From Zelonia costaricensis (taxonomy: Eukaryota; Euglenozoa; Kinetoplastea; Trypanosomatida; Trypanosomatidae), in contig JASAOO010003475.1 of assembly GCA_030849075.1 (NCBI GenBank), positions 1-64,000 on the forward strand: a stretch of 64,000 nucleotides of DNA. Reading direction: 5' to 3'. The position numbers were made by a program, and so were the translations under genes. Below, piece after piece: positions 9,937 through 20,634 of the stretch (its first letter is position 1; every line of letters starts with the position of its first letter). The notes under the pieces were generated by a model that was not told the DNA's origin, did no database searches, and was given only the letters and a program-made list of their open reading frames with translations.

Positions 9937-12900
9937 TCACGCGCACTCCAGCAAGTTGCTCGGGATCGCAGAGCCGCTGGTGAGGCGCGTGCGAGTGGCG
10001 TGCGCGATGAGGGAGGTGGCCATCACCTTGCCGTCCCGCAGCCCCGCCAGCAGCATAGATGGGCTGAAGACGAGATCCTCGATGGCGCTACGGGCGTGCA
10101 CGTGCGGGGCTACTTGCATGCAAGTCGCCTCCTGCAGCACCGACTCGTCCGGGAGCCTCGCCAGGAACTCCGCGCCCGCGGCCGGCGCCGGCACCTCCGC
10201 CGCGGTGCGCAGCATCGCGCTTGCCACAGCGCCGCCACTGCCCCCGCCGCCACCGGTGCGCCCGTGCGCCGATGCCCCCTTCCTCTTTACGCCAGTGGCC
10301 GCCACGCCCGAGTCGGCCGCGGGTGGGTAGTACACAAAGACGTCCTCGCCCTCGTCACGGAGTCGACGCTCGGCACGAGCCATGGCGGCGCCGAGGCTGC
10401 GCAGGTGCAGAAGAAGCACCAGCCCGTTTGAGGTGCCGAGGGCCACAAGGGGGTCGTATGCACTCCGCGCGAGGCACGTGATGCGCACCGCGTCCCCCGA
10501 CGCCCCCGCCGCCGCGCCGCCGCTGCCGCCGGCCCGCAGAGGCGACGACGCGGCGCTGTTGCTGTCGTCGGCGCCGAGCGCCGGCCCCAGCAGCGACCGC
10601 AGCACCGCCGTCACGGGCACAGTGCCCAGCACCGCCAGTCGACCCGTTCCCACCGCGTAGGTGGCCAGCATGCCGTCGGCCGACACGACCAGCACCGCCC
10701 GCAGGGGTGTGAGGTAGACGGCGAAGGCGGGTATGAAGGGCAGGGCACAGCGGGCGGTGACGGCGCCCGCATCCAGCATCGTGTCCAGCACGAGCACCTC
10801 ACCCACCAGCTCCCCCACATCACACGACAGCGTGGTAGGTGATGGTGATGCGAGCTGGGCTGCAGCGAGGGGCTGCCCATTGGTCGGGGAGAGCGGCGCC
10901 ACGGCGAAGGATGACGTGAAGGCGTCCGCGGCATGCGGAAACGGGGACGACAGTGTCGCCGCCGTGGCCGGCGATGACGCAGGCGTCCCCCACCCGCTGC
11001 TGACGCTGCCGCGGCGGTCCGTGTGTGGCTCGCGCGTGACCCCGACGACGACGAGCAGCGAGCTGCGATCGCCGCAGAAGCCGCAGGCGCGGACACCGAA
11101 TGGGGCGAAGAGCTGCGGAAAGAAGAACGCCGGCAGACTCTCGACCGCCGCGGCGGCGAAGCGCCAGCCGGCAACGGACCCGTCGCTCAGCCCCGTGGCG
11201 ATGATGTAGCCGTTGGGGGAGAAGGCGACAGGGGTCACGGCGTGGCGCTCCGTGCGCCCCAGCCTGGCCACGACGCCCGAGGTCGTCACGGGTGTCGAGC
11301 CTGCCGGCCCCCACCCTCGCGCCGCCGACGCACCGCCGTGCTGCCCGTGCCGTGCAGAGCAGCAGAAGCTGGCGACGCACTCCTGCGATGCGAAGGGGTA
11401 CAGGTCGAGGTGCCCGTCCCTGTGCCGCCCGACGAAGAAGGGGAGATGCGGGTGGCTCGAGGGCAGCGCGCTCGTCGCCACGGCGCAGCGCGGCCGGCTC
11501 TCCAGCACGGCCTTGGCCGCCACCGCGGCGATGATGGTGGGGGTATGTGGCTGGCCCACGTGCTCCGTGGCGAGTCGCAGCCGCGACTGCTGCGCCGTCA
11601 ACCCAAGCGTGAAGGCCGCCGTGGCGAGGTTGCGCTCCGTCGCGTGGCTCCAGAGGGCCTCCTCGTTGTCGCCGGCCAGCAGCTCGCGGAAGCCGTGCCC
11701 CACCGACGTGCCCGCCTCCGTCGTCCACACGACGCTGTCGCAGCTCGACGCGTCGAAGCCGACGCCCGTCACGCTGTGGCTCTGGTGGGCGAGGATGAGC
11801 CGATCCGTGCTGAGCGGCCGCGCCGGCGCCGCTCCCGTGCTGCTACTACTCCCGCGGTCCAGCGTGATGGAAAGCAGGAGCCACCGCAGCAGTGCGTGGG
11901 TGTGGTGCCGCCGCAGCCACGCCAGCTGCATGTACGAGAGCGCTGGGCAGTACAGCTCCGTCGGTGTGCTGCGGGCCTCCACCTCAGCGGGGGCCTCCCC
12001 GGTGTCGCTGGCAGCGGCGGTGGTGCTGCGGGTGGTCAGCCCCCAGAACCCCGATGGCCCCGCTGACAGAGGCGACGACGCGGCGGTGAATGCGGTGGTG
12101 TGGGGAACGCCGCCAGACTTGACGGGGGCCGGTGCCCGCGTGGGGTCAACCACGGGGTCCAAAGCGTCCGTCGCGGGACGTAGCAGGCGCTGCAGCAGCG
12201 CACTGGCCGACGCGTGTGGACGTGTCGACTCTTGCAGCAGTGCAATGGCGGCCTTCGTCGGTGCAGCGAGGTGGCGACACTGGGCAAGCGCAGGTGCCGG
12301 TAGCGTCCAGAACACCTCCAGCTGCGTCGTGCACAGGTCGAGCATCATGAGCGTGTTGTCCGCCACCCACGTCGACGCAGACGCGGCACTCTGCGCGGAG
12401 GGGCTGCACGGCGCCGCCGCCTCCACGAGTGCCGCAGCAGGTGCGTCCAGCGCCGCGACCAGGACTGCCCGCATGTGCTTCAGCACGTGCTGCACCTCAA
12501 GGAAGACGCCGTTGGGGTCCGTCAGCGGCCCGGGCACGTGCAGAGGCTGGGCGGTGTACATGCGCAGCGTGCACTCCTCCGACAGGGCCGCCCACTGCGA
12601 GGTCAGGTCCAGCAGCAGCGTGCACAGCAGAAGGCGGCGTCGCAGCAGGGCTGCCTGTGCGGCGGCCGACAGCGGCTCGCTGTACAGGATACCGGCGTCC
12701 ATCGCCCGCTTTGTGGTCGGCGTCACCACCGCCCCGTCCAGCTCCGCCCGGGCCAGCGACTTGAGATGCTCCAGCAGTCGAAGCTGTAGCTGCGACTGGC
12801 AGCACGAGAGCAGCAGCGAAACCTGCGCCGCGTCAGTCAGCTGCAGCGGCGCCGCCCCGCTACCACCGCCTGCGGTGTCGTCGTTCAAGTACGCGCCGCT

Positions 12901-15900
12901 CCCGTGCACACCGGCCCCAGCTCGACTCCGCGCTTCCTCCGCCGCGGCCGCAGCCGCCAGCAGCGCGTCGAACATGTTGCGGTGGACGTGGCCATCCTCC
13001 CCTTCTCCCTCGCCCTCGGTCTCGCTCAGGGCGTCGACGCCGTCGTCGCCGTGTTCGCCAGGCACCCGCCAGACCCGCCCTACCCTCCCACTGCGCAGCT
13101 GCTGCCCGCCAGCAGAGCGCGACGCGCGGGCCGCCCCGGCGTACCCGCCGAGCCGCTCCTCCTCCTCGGCGCGGCAGGCGGCCTGGTAGTGCCGCCGCAC
13201 GTGCGTGTCGACGAGATGGAAGAAGGCCCGCAGCGGGCGATGCAGCGGCGAGTCCTGCGCCTCCTGCAGCGAGGACGGCGATGCACGCGGTGTGAAGGGC
13301 GTCGCGTGCGCATCTTGGGCTGCCGCCGAAGTCGCTTCCACCGCCGCCAGCACGCCCTCCGTCGAGACAGGGATCTCCTGGAGTGCGAGCAGGACGATGT
13401 AGTTGGCGTTCTGCAGGGCGACCCGACTCAGCAGGAAGTGCAGGAGCGGGACGCACAGCGCACACCAGCCCGCGCTGAGAGGCAGGGCGGCACCGACCGC
13501 GGCGCAGTCGAGCAGCGGCTTCGGCGGGGATGGAGGCACGGCATCACGGGAGTCGCGAGGACGTGCCGCCTTCACCCTCGCATCTTCGGCGCCACGCACC
13601 GGCGCGGGCTGCAGCAGCCGGAGCAGCGACGTCAGCAGTAGCTGGAAGGACTCGTGCGCCCGGCGCGTGGACCCGCCGTCGTCCCCGTCACGACTCGACA
13701 CGGAAGCCGCCGCAGCACCGACCCCACCACCACCACCGCCCACGCCGCCGCCGCCGGTGTCGGCCGCTCCATGGCCCATCACAGCCGCCGCCGCCGCGGC
13801 CACGCTAGACGTCATCATGAAGGACGAGGCGGCGGTGAAGGAGAGCAGCATGCGGCGCAGCAGCTCCTCGCACGGGTCGCTGCGGCTGGCAGCCGTCTCG
13901 TCCTGCGCGGACAACGTGCGTGACTCCGCTGTCACACTCGTGTCGTCGAGGGCACCCGTGCGGCGATAGGCGTAGCGCACCTCTGCCTCCGCTGCGGACG
14001 CCGCCTCTAGTGAAAGCGTGAAGGCCGCGGCCGTCGCCGCCGATGCCGCTGGTGCACCCGCTGCAGCGCCGGCGGTGTTGGGCGGCACGCCGCCATCGTC
14101 GTCGCTGTCGCTGTCGAAGCCCTTGAACGTTAGGGTGCCGGCGTTGAAGTCTGCGGCCATCTTCGGGGCGGCGCTGCGGAGGGCCCCGAGGCCAGCGGCG
14201 GCCGTTGCCGCTCGACCGCCCTGTGCGGCGCCACCACCATTGCCGGCGGATGCGCTGGCACGCAGTCCGTGCAGCAGCCCCTCCGCATCGCGGTAGTGCA
14301 GGTACCCGTTGAGATGGAGGCGGTGGGCGACGCAGAAGCGGCCCAGGCGCAGCAGGCACACCACCTCGCCCGCCGCGGAGAGGAACTGATCGCCGCGGTA
14401 CGCCAGGGCCGGCACGCAGTCACGGGCGTACCGCAGCGCGCAGAGCGCCTCCGGGTGCGCCGTGGGGTGCGCGGCGACGCGCTGCAGTGCGCTGATGCGC
14501 CGCTGCACCGTCACCTCAGGCGATTCGCGTGGGGAGGCGACGTCGAGCCAGCTGAGGCAGGTCTGCTCCCACATATCCAGCGCACCGCACGAGGCGGCTT
14601 CTACCGAGCGCTGCGCCGCGTACCACTCCAGCGGTGTCTGCGCGGCCCCCGCGTGCCCGCTCTGGTCCCACGCCCCTCCGACCCCTGCGCCCGCCGCGCC
14701 GTCGTCGACGGAGGCGCGCAGCACGAAGAGGGCGAGGCTGGGATTGCGGCAGCGCTGCAGCAGCACCTGCACGGCGCTCCGCACGTCGCCGGCGAGAAGG
14801 AAGAAGGCCGCACCGTACTGCGGCATGTTCTTGCTCACCGCCGCGTAGGCGTTGGCCGAGGCGGCGGCACGGTGGTGCTCGTCGCGCGCGAAGTCGCGGC
14901 TGAAGAACGCCTGCAGTCGCGCATTGTTCTGGGCCTTGGCCAGCGCAGCCAGCGTGCCAACCTTGCGCGCCGTCACATACATGAGCGCGCAGGCCGTCAG
15001 CTCCTTCGTCGCCTGGTACTGCTGCCGAGCGACTCGGTCTGCCATGGCGCGCAGCTCGACGGCGGAGCGCAGCCAGAAGGCGACCCCGGCCTGCTCCACC
15101 TGCTCCCACGTCATCTCCCCCGCCGCCACCCCGGCGGGGCCGCGGCCGCCGCCAGCCGCAGACGCCGTATCCGCAGCAGTAGCAGCAGCAGCGCCGCCGC
15201 CGTCCACGAACATCGCACCGGCCCTGTCGAAGAGCAGCGACACCAGCGTCGGCTGCGAGTCCGACATGGCGGCCCAGAGGAACGACGCCGTCGACACTGT
15301 GCGGGCGGCTGTGCGACCCACCTCGAAGTGCAGCACGGAGTTGATGGGGATGGGGGAGCTGCTCGCTGCCTGGCTGCTGCTGTGTGCCGTCTCGCTGATG
15401 TTCAGCCGCAGCCGCCGGCCGAGACTCATATAGCGGCTGTAGAAGAGGTGCCGCGCGGCGGCTTCGTCGACGCTTCGGCTGACAGGAAGCGTGTCGCGCA
15501 AGGCTTGCAGGATCCACAGCAGCTTGAGCTGCTCGTGACTCCGCAAGCCGCTCAGGGTGACCTGCGGCAGCAGCTCCGTCAGCTCCGCGACGAGCGGGCC
15601 ACAGGTGCTGCTGAGGTCGTACAAGCGCGCCGTCGCGGAAGACGATGCTGTCGTGCCGCCGCCGCCGCCGCCGCCGAAGCTGGCCTTTACCTGCGCGTCG
15701 GACTCCGACTCGGCGGCGGCGGCCCGCTGGAGCTGGGCGACCGAGACACGGGCGGGCGTCACACGACGCAGCATCTCCTCGCTCTGTATCACCTGCGGTC
15801 GATCGCGAAACCCACGCGCCACCGACGACGTGCACAGCCGCCGCGCCAGCTCCTCCGGCGTCAGCGAGAAGGTCATCACAGCCGCCTGCAGCCCCGTCAC

Positions 15901-18900
15901 CGTCGTCTCCGCCACCGCCGTCGCAGGCTCGGTGGCCGCCATCACCGCCCGCGCCGCTGTTGCCACACATGCCAACACCTTTTCAAGGACCGTCCACCGC
16001 GCCATGCCAATGAGCTGCATGACGGCGTCCGGGTGGTACTGCGGCATGGCCGTCGTGCGCGCGGCTGCAGCGCGGCTGCTGCTGCTGCCGAGTTCGAGAG
16101 CAGTGCTGCTGTGGTGCAGGGGAAGCTGGCGAACCCGGATGAAGGAGTTGTCGCTGAGCGCGTACAGCACGGGACGGGTGGTAGGCCCTCCGCTGCTGCC
16201 CACGAGCTTGGCCGCCGCGTCGATGGCAGAGAGCCCCACCACGTTCGCCTCCCACGCCCCCTCCACGTCCACCATCGTCAGCGCCGTCACGGCGTCTGGT
16301 TTGCCGCCCGCACCACCGCGGCTGCCGCACGGCGGGCACCACGTCAGGTCCTGCACGTAGGTGTAGCCGTTGCTGTCACGGCCCCCCGCCGGACCGCCGA
16401 CACCAGACAACTGCTGCCCTTCTTCATCGGGGAAGCAGCGCAGCCACCGCTCAAAGCACGGCCCGCCGCCTGCTGCCGCCTCGTCGCGGCGCAGCACCAC
16501 CACTTCGCCGCTCGCACTGAGGAAGAAGGCGCTCACTCCCGTCAGCGTCGCCTCCAACGCGAAGGTGGCGGCGGCGGCAGCGGCGGTAACCCCGCTCTCG
16601 GCTCGCGCCGCGAGGGTCTGCACGGCGGGCCGGCCGTAGAGGTAAAGTAGGGAGTCGGCGTCGCCCTCACCCTTCTCCGCGCCGCGGCAGCAGACCCCCA
16701 CCACAACGTCGTTATTCACGAGCAGCGCGCCCCGCGCCGCCAGCACATCGCTCGGCCGCACGCCTGCGCGAAGACGGATGCCCTGCCGCGCCGCAGGGGC
16801 ACCGCTGGCATCAGACAGTGTCGTTGCTGGAGAGAGCGGGCACCGCACGCGCACGCATGTCTGCGCCGCGGCACCACCACCCGCCGAGGCCGCCGCGGCG
16901 GCATCGAGCTGTGCGACTTCGCACTGCACAGCGCTCGTCTGCGCTGCCGTCGCGGACGCGACCCGCTCGCAGGCGCGGAAAGCCGCCTGCACGTCGTGTG
17001 CCAGCTTCGCTGCGTCCTCGTCGAGGTACTTCGCACCCGCCGTGGCGGCGGGTCGCCGGGCAGCCCAGCTCTGCCGAGCCGCCGCAGGGACCGTCACGTA
17101 CTCCGCGACGGCGGCCTCGAACGGGATGTGGCACACACCCGCAGCGAGAAGGCGGTGCACCGGCGCAAGGCTCTCCAGGCACGGCGGGCGCAAGCGGATC
17201 AGCGCCGCCGCCGTCTCCGCTGCACACGCAGGTGCGGCCGCGCCCGGCGCGCTCTCACACCCGGCGCTCTCGCGTACCAGCAGTTGCACCTCGCCCGCCA
17301 CACTGATGCAGCCGCCCACCAGCGCGGACGGGCTGGACTTCCGGATTGGTGCGGCCCGCGCAGACTCGATCGACGCTGCGTCGCCGGCCGTCATCGCGCT
17401 GGCTGCAGCGGGTTTCGCCGGCGCAGCGTCCGCGGCGTCCTCAAGTGGCCCATGCTTCGCTGTCAGCTGAGTGAGCAGCCGGCCGGCATCCTGCCGGGCC
17501 GCCTTCAGCAGCGCCGGCAGGAAGCGCAGCTTGTCTGGGCAGCGGCGCACCATGAAGGCGACCACATCCTCTTCCGTCACCGCAGGCGAGGCCGCGGGTG
17601 CTGCCGCCGCCGGAGCCCCGCCACTGTCCGCCTCGGCGACCAGGTCTGACACACCCGGCACGCGCACCTCGCACAACGGAGCCACCGTCAGTGCGCGGGC
17701 CTGCAGGCCGGCGGGCTCCACCTGCAGCAGCACGACGCCCCACACCGTCCGCGCAGGGCCCGCCCCAGCCGCAGCCGATGCCGCGGTGTCGCTGGCGGGG
17801 ACGATGCGGATGGTCGGGGGGTGGCACAGCGACGAGTCGGCAGACGCGGAGCGGGAGGACGAGGGCGCGGCGGCACCGCCTGTCGCACCACCCAGACCGC
17901 CGCCGTCGTCCAGCTCCGCCTCACCGGCCTCCAGAAACGACGGGGACGCCCGCAGGAGACGCCGCGGTGGCAGACCAGCCGGCAGCGGCAGCAGCGCCGG
18001 CGTCGGGAAGCCCAGCAGCCCCGCCACGACAATCGTAGAGGCCCCTCCGCCTGAGGCGCCCCCGCAGCCTGCTGCCCCCGGGGACTGGTCGCACGTCCCC
18101 GCCTCCTCCACGTTCTCTGGCAGGGGCGGCAGCGAGGCGATGGTGCGCAACGACAGCAGCGGCGCCGCACCTAGGGCGAGAAAGCTCTCGACACGGTACA
18201 CTGCAGCGGACAGGTCCACCATGACCGCCATGAGCACGCCGCTGGTGAAGCGCAGGACCATGCGATAGCGCCGCGACGCGCTCAGCAGCAGCTCCACGGC
18301 GCACGGCTGCTTGCCCGTGTCGTGGCCCAGCTCCATCGGCCGCGTCCGCCACGGCGGCAGCACTGTCACCTTCACCAGCGACCCAAACGACTGCAGCAGC
18401 GGCTGCAGTAGCGCCGTGCACGCCAGTCCGACGGCGCGCTGCTTCGCGAAGCTGGCGTGCTTCTGCCGGCCAAAGGAGTAGCTCGAGGTGCGCACGGTGC
18501 CGTCGCCCTCGACGTGCACAAACTCCATCCGACTGCCCAGCGAGTTCGCCTCGGCCGAGCGCGAGAAGTTCGGCACAAGGCTTGTGTGCATCTCCGCTAC
18601 GGACGGCGGCGGCGCACCGCCCCACGTCGTGCTCGCCCCCACACTGACGCACAGCGCCGCCGCCTCGGGTGACTTGGCGGCGGTGGGCAGCGTCAGGCGA
18701 AGGGGCGAGTCGCTGGAGCCCGCATCGCCAGAAAGGAAGGGGTGAGTAGTGGCCATGGGACTCGGTGCCGCGGGCCACGTCGGCGTCGCGGCGGTGCCCG
18801 AGCGCGGTGGTGCCACGGCCGGGGTTCGGGCGGCTGGGGTGTAGGTGAGGGCGATGACGCCGGCCGGCACGAGCTGCACAATGTTCTCGATCGCGCGACC

Positions 18901-20634
18901 TGATAAGCTGCTGCCGCCGACCGTGTCCAGGCCGTCCCCTTCGTACCCGCCGCGGCACAGTCCCCAGCCGCCGTCCGCGTGCTCCTCCATCACGTTGGTG
19001 TAGCGCCGCGTGCTGGATAGGGACTGAACGGTGTACAGCATCAGACATGACGACATCTCCTCCTGCGGGTGGGTGCACGTCACGCAGAGCAGCGTGTGTG
19101 TCGCGACGCGGTGCCACCGCATGTCGGTGATGCGGTAAATGCCGACGGACGTCGTCAGGCCGCGCTCCGCAAGCGTCGTGTACGACCCGCCCGCAGATGC
19201 GCCACCAGGGGCGGCAGGTGGCAGCGGCGACGCCGACGGGAACCCGCCGCGCGGCCCCGTGAGCGGGTGCGACGTGGGCGAGAACGCGGGCGTCGGCACC
19301 ACGCTAGAGGTGCGGCTCTCCGCGCCGTCGACGCCGCCGCCGCCGGCGGCATGCGCGGTGGAGTGGGGGTTCGTGGCGAAGAACGAGGAGGCGGCGGTGG
19401 AGGCGGCAGTGCTGAGGCGGCGCCCATCGATGACGCTCGGGGATGCCGGGGAGGAGAAGGGGCCGCGTCCGTCCGCCGTGTACGCGCGGGCGGGAAAGAC
19501 CACCATCGTGGCATGTCCCAGCGCGAGGGCGACGTGGTGGTTGACACGGCACACGGCGAGGCAGCGGTAGGCCCCCATAGACCGCCACACGACGCGATCT
19601 GGCACCCACCCTGAGGACAGCGGCGACGACGGCGGCGCAGCCATGGCGCTGGCGCTGGCGGTAGCGGGGCTGCTGCTCGAGTTGCCCAGCACGACCAGCG
19701 CCGCCTCGGCGTCAAGGACGACGCACAGCGTGTCCTCGCTCACAAAGTCCATGGACCGCACCACAGGCGGGTGCGTGGCGGCGGCAATGCGCACCGGCGC
19801 CGCGGCCGCGGCCGCCGTGGCTGCGCGGGTGGAGAGGGTGGACGAGGAAGCGCCGCGGTACCGCGGAGCGGGTAGCCCTGCGGCCCCGCCGTCGCCCCCG
19901 CCACCCTGCCTCGCCGTCGCAGATGTCGGCGTCAGATTGAGTGTGACGCGGCGCCACCGCAGCCGCCCCGTGGCCCCGCCACTCAGCGCTGTCGCCGCGG
20001 CGTCGCGGGGGCGCGTGGGGGCGGCAGCACCGGACGGCCGCCCCGCTGGCGCCGACGCGCTGCTGGTCGGGAAGTGGCTGCCGCGGCCGTGCATGGTGAG
20101 GAGGCGGCTGCTCGCGGCAGACGCGCTGGAGCTCTGCACGGCAGCGGCAGCCGTTGCGGCTCCGCCGCCGCTGTCGAGGCCGTCCGCCGCAGTTCGCCAG
20201 TAGGACGCGTCGTGCGTGTCGCGCCACAGCAGACCGGCGTCGTCGAACTCGAAGAGGAAGAGCTCCGCCACTGCGGTGGCCACGGCGACGCGGAGCACGT
20301 CGTCGGTGAAGGCGCAGATGGCCACGGCGCGGATGTGCGCGGCGGTGGAGCCGGTCACCGCGTCACGCGCGTCCGCGCCCGCTGCGGAGGACGTCGCCGC
20401 AGAGGCGCCGCGGGCGGCCGGGGAGGTCGACGCCGGCGACGCGGCCTCGTCGAACAGGGGGCCGCTCTGCGCGAGCACGACGCCGTTCTTGAGAAGTAGC
20501 AGGCGACTTCCGCCAGTGATGAGGGCCGAGTACAGGTCGCCCCTGTGGTTCATGTAGTGCGTGTCATGCGAGCAGGCCTGAGGGAAAAGCGCCTGCGCCG
20601 GTGCATGCGGCAACGGCGGTGGGGGCGCAGGCAT
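9937..20634 (-). CDS. DmX-like / Rav1 (rabconnectin-3 alpha) giant WD40 protein
   Basis: A 3565-aa protein. N-terminal WD40-type repeats occupy roughly the first 1000 residues. The conserved Rav1 C-terminal-type helical domain lies near 1580-2080 and carries FWLRSAVELRAMADRVARQQ, a KELTACALMY stretch and QYGAAFFLLAGDVRSAVQVLL, very close in pattern to yeast Rav1 and animal DMXL proteins. A second WD40 set (about 3070-3565) includes TPVAFSPNGYIIATGLSDGS. In yeast the RAVE complex (Rav1, Rav2, Skp1) reassembles the V-ATPase; animal DMXL1/2 act similarly on acidic organelles. A role in V-ATPase assembly on acidocalcisomes or endolysosomes is inferred from that. The protein is longer than human DMXL2 (about 3000 aa), mostly through Ala/Gly/Ser-rich insertions. 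The frame is open to 20994, but 20634 is the ATG that begins the plausible N-terminus; an internal ATG at 20553 is an alternative. Confidence 0.88.
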   Translation of the reverse strand: MPAPPPPLPHAPAQALFPQACSHDTHYMNHRGDLYSALITGGSRLLLLKNGVVLAQSGPLFDEAASPASTSPAARGASAATSSAAGADARDAVTGSTAAHIRAVAICAFTDDVLRVAVATAVAELFLFEFDDAGLLWRDTHDASYWRTAADGLDSGGGAATAAAAVQSSSASAASSRLLTMHGRGSHFPTSSASAPAGRPSGAAAPTRPRDAAATALSGGATGRLRWRRVTLNLTPTSATARQGGGGDGGAAGLPAPRYRGASSSTLSTRAATAAAAAAPVRIAAATHPPVVRSMDFVSEDTLCVVLDAEAALVVLGNSSSSPATASASAMAAPPSSPLSSGWVPDRVVWRSMGAYRCLAVCRVNHHVALALGHATMVVFPARAYTADGRGPFSSPASPSVIDGRRLSTAASTAASSFFATNPHSTAHAAGGGGVDGAESRTSSVVPTPAFSPTSHPLTGPRGGFPSASPLPPAAPGGASAGGSYTTLAERGLTTSVGIYRITDMRWHRVATHTLLCVTCTHPQEEMSSCLMLYTVQSLSSTRRYTNVMEEHADGGWGLCRGGYEGDGLDTVGGSSLSGRAIENIVQLVPAGVIALTYTPAARTPAVAPPRSGTAATPTWPAAPSPMATTHPFLSGDAGSSDSPLRLTLPTAAKSPEAAALCVSVGASTTWGGAPPPSVAEMHTSLVPNFSRSAEANSLGSRMEFVHVEGDGTVRTSSYSFGRQKHASFAKQRAVGLACTALLQPLLQSFGSLVKVTVLPPWRTRPMELGHDTGKQPCAVELLLSASRRYRMVLRFTSGVLMAVMVDLSAAVYRVESFLALGAAPLLSLRTIASLPPLPENVEEAGTCDQSPGAAGCGGASGGGASTIVVAGLLGFPTPALLPLPAGLPPRRLLRASPSFLEAGEAELDDGGGLGGATGGAAAPSSSRSASADSSLCHPPTIRIVPASDTAASAAAGAGPARTVWGVVLLQVEPAGLQARALTVAPLCEVRVPGVSDLVAEADSGGAPAAAAPAASPAVTEEDVVAFMVRRCPDKLRFLPALLKAARQDAGRLLTQLTAKHGPLEDAADAAPAKPAAASAMTAGDAASIESARAAPIRKSSPSALVGGCISVAGEVQLLVRESAGCESAPGAAAPACAAETAAALIRLRPPCLESLAPVHRLLAAGVCHIPFEAAVAEYVTVPAAARQSWAARRPAATAGAKYLDEDAAKLAHDVQAAFRACERVASATAAQTSAVQCEVAQLDAAAAASAGGGAAAQTCVRVRCPLSPATTLSDASGAPAARQGIRLRAGVRPSDVLAARGALLVNNDVVVGVCCRGAEKGEGDADSLLYLYGRPAVQTLAARAESGVTAAAAAATFALEATLTGVSAFFLSASGEVVVLRRDEAAAGGGPCFERWLRCFPDEEGQQLSGVGGPAGGRDSNGYTYVQDLTWCPPCGSRGGAGGKPDAVTALTMVDVEGAWEANVVGLSAIDAAAKLVGSSGGPTTRPVLYALSDNSFIRVRQLPLHHSSTALELGSSSSRAAAARTTAMPQYHPDAVMQLIGMARWTVLEKVLACVATAARAVMAATEPATAVAETTVTGLQAAVMTFSLTPEELARRLCTSSVARGFRDRPQVIQSEEMLRRVTPARVSVAQLQRAAAAESESDAQVKASFGGGGGGGTTASSSATARLYDLSSTCGPLVAELTELLPQVTLSGLRSHEQLKLLWILQALRDTLPVSRSVDEAAARHLFYSRYMSLGRRLRLNISETAHSSSQAASSSPIPINSVLHFEVGRTAARTVSTASFLWAAMSDSQPTLVSLLFDRAGAMFVDGGGAAAATAADTASAAGGGRGPAGVAAGEMTWEQVEQAGVAFWLRSAVELRAMADRVARQQYQATKELTACALMYVTARKVGTLAALAKAQNNARLQAFFSRDFARDEHHRAAASANAYAAVSKNMPQYGAAFFLLAGDVRSAVQVLLQRCRNPSLALFVLRASVDDGAAGAGVGGAWDQSGHAGAAQTPLEWYAAQRSVEAASCGALDMWEQTCLSWLDVASPRESPEVTVQRRISALQRVAAHPTAHPEALCALRYARDCVPALAYRGDQFLSAAGEVVCLLRLGRFCVAHRLHLNGYLHYRDAEGLLHGLRASASAGNGGGAAQGGRAATAAAGLGALRSAAPKMAADFNAGTLTFKGFDSDSDDDGGVPPNTAGAAAGAPAASAATAAAFTLSLEAASAAEAEVRYAYRRTGALDDTSVTAESRTLSAQDETAASRSDPCEELLRRMLLSFTAASSFMMTSSVAAAAAAVMGHGAADTGGGGVGGGGGGVGAAAASVSSRDGDDGGSTRRAHESFQLLLTSLLRLLQPAPVRGAEDARVKAARPRDSRDAVPPSPPKPLLDCAAVGAALPLSAGWCALCVPLLHFLLSRVALQNANYIVLLALQEIPVSTEGVLAAVEATSAAAQDAHATPFTPRASPSSLQEAQDSPLHRPLRAFFHLVDTHVRRHYQAACRAEEEERLGGYAGAARASRSAGGQQLRSGRVGRVWRVPGEHGDDGVDALSETEGEGEGEDGHVHRNMFDALLAAAAAAEEARSRAGAGVHGSGAYLNDDTAGGGSGAAPLQLTDAAQVSLLLSCCQSQLQLRLLEHLKSLARAELDGAVVTPTTKRAMDAGILYSEPLSAAAQAALLRRRLLLCTLLLDLTSQWAALSEECTLRMYTAQPLHVPGPLTDPNGVFLEVQHVLKHMRAVLVAALDAPAAALVEAAAPCSPSAQSAASASTWVADNTLMMLDLCTTQLEVFWTLPAPALAQCRHLAAPTKAAIALLQESTRPHASASALLQRLLRPATDALDPVVDPTRAPAPVKSGGVPHTTAFTAASSPLSAGPSGFWGLTTRSTTAAASDTGEAPAEVEARSTPTELYCPALSYMQLAWLRRHHTHALLRWLLLSITLDRGSSSSTGAAPARPLSTDRLILAHQSHSVTGVGFDASSCDSVVWTTEAGTSVGHGFRELLAGDNEEALWSHATERNLATAAFTLGLTAQQSRLRLATEHVGQPHTPTIIAAVAAKAVLESRPRCAVATSALPSSHPHLPFFVGRHRDGHLDLYPFASQECVASFCCSARHGQHGGASAARGWGPAGSTPVTTSGVVARLGRTERHAVTPVAFSPNGYIIATGLSDGSVAGWRFAAAAVESLPAFFFPQLFAPFGVRACGFCGDRSSLLVVVGVTREPHTDRRGSVSSGWGTPASSPATAATLSSPFPHAADAFTSSFAVAPLSPTNGQPLAAAQLASPSPTTLSCDVGELVGEVLVLDTMLDAGAVTARCALPFIPAFAVYLTPLRAVLVVSADGMLATYAVGTGRLAVLGTVPVTAVLRSLLGPALGADDSNSAASSPLRAGGSGGAAAGASGDAVRITCLARSAYDPLVALGTSNGLVLLLHLRSLGAAMARAERRLRDEGEDVFVYYPPAADSGVAATGVKRKGASAHGRTGGGGGSGGAVASAMLRTAAEVPAPAAGAEFLARLPDESVLQEATCMQVAPHVHARSAIEDLVFSPSMLLAGLRDGKVMATSLIAHATRTRLTSGSAIPSNLLECA

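Noticed and set aside
14269..16650. 793-codon plus-strand open frame
   Set aside because: It is antisense to the DmX-like gene, Arg/His-rich and without domain features. GC3 bias keeps such frames open.
10820..19609. Many long open frames overlapping the DmX-like gene on both strands
   Set aside because: They are shadows of GC-rich coding sequence in other frames. The minus-strand frame with WD40 and Rav1 domains is the real one.
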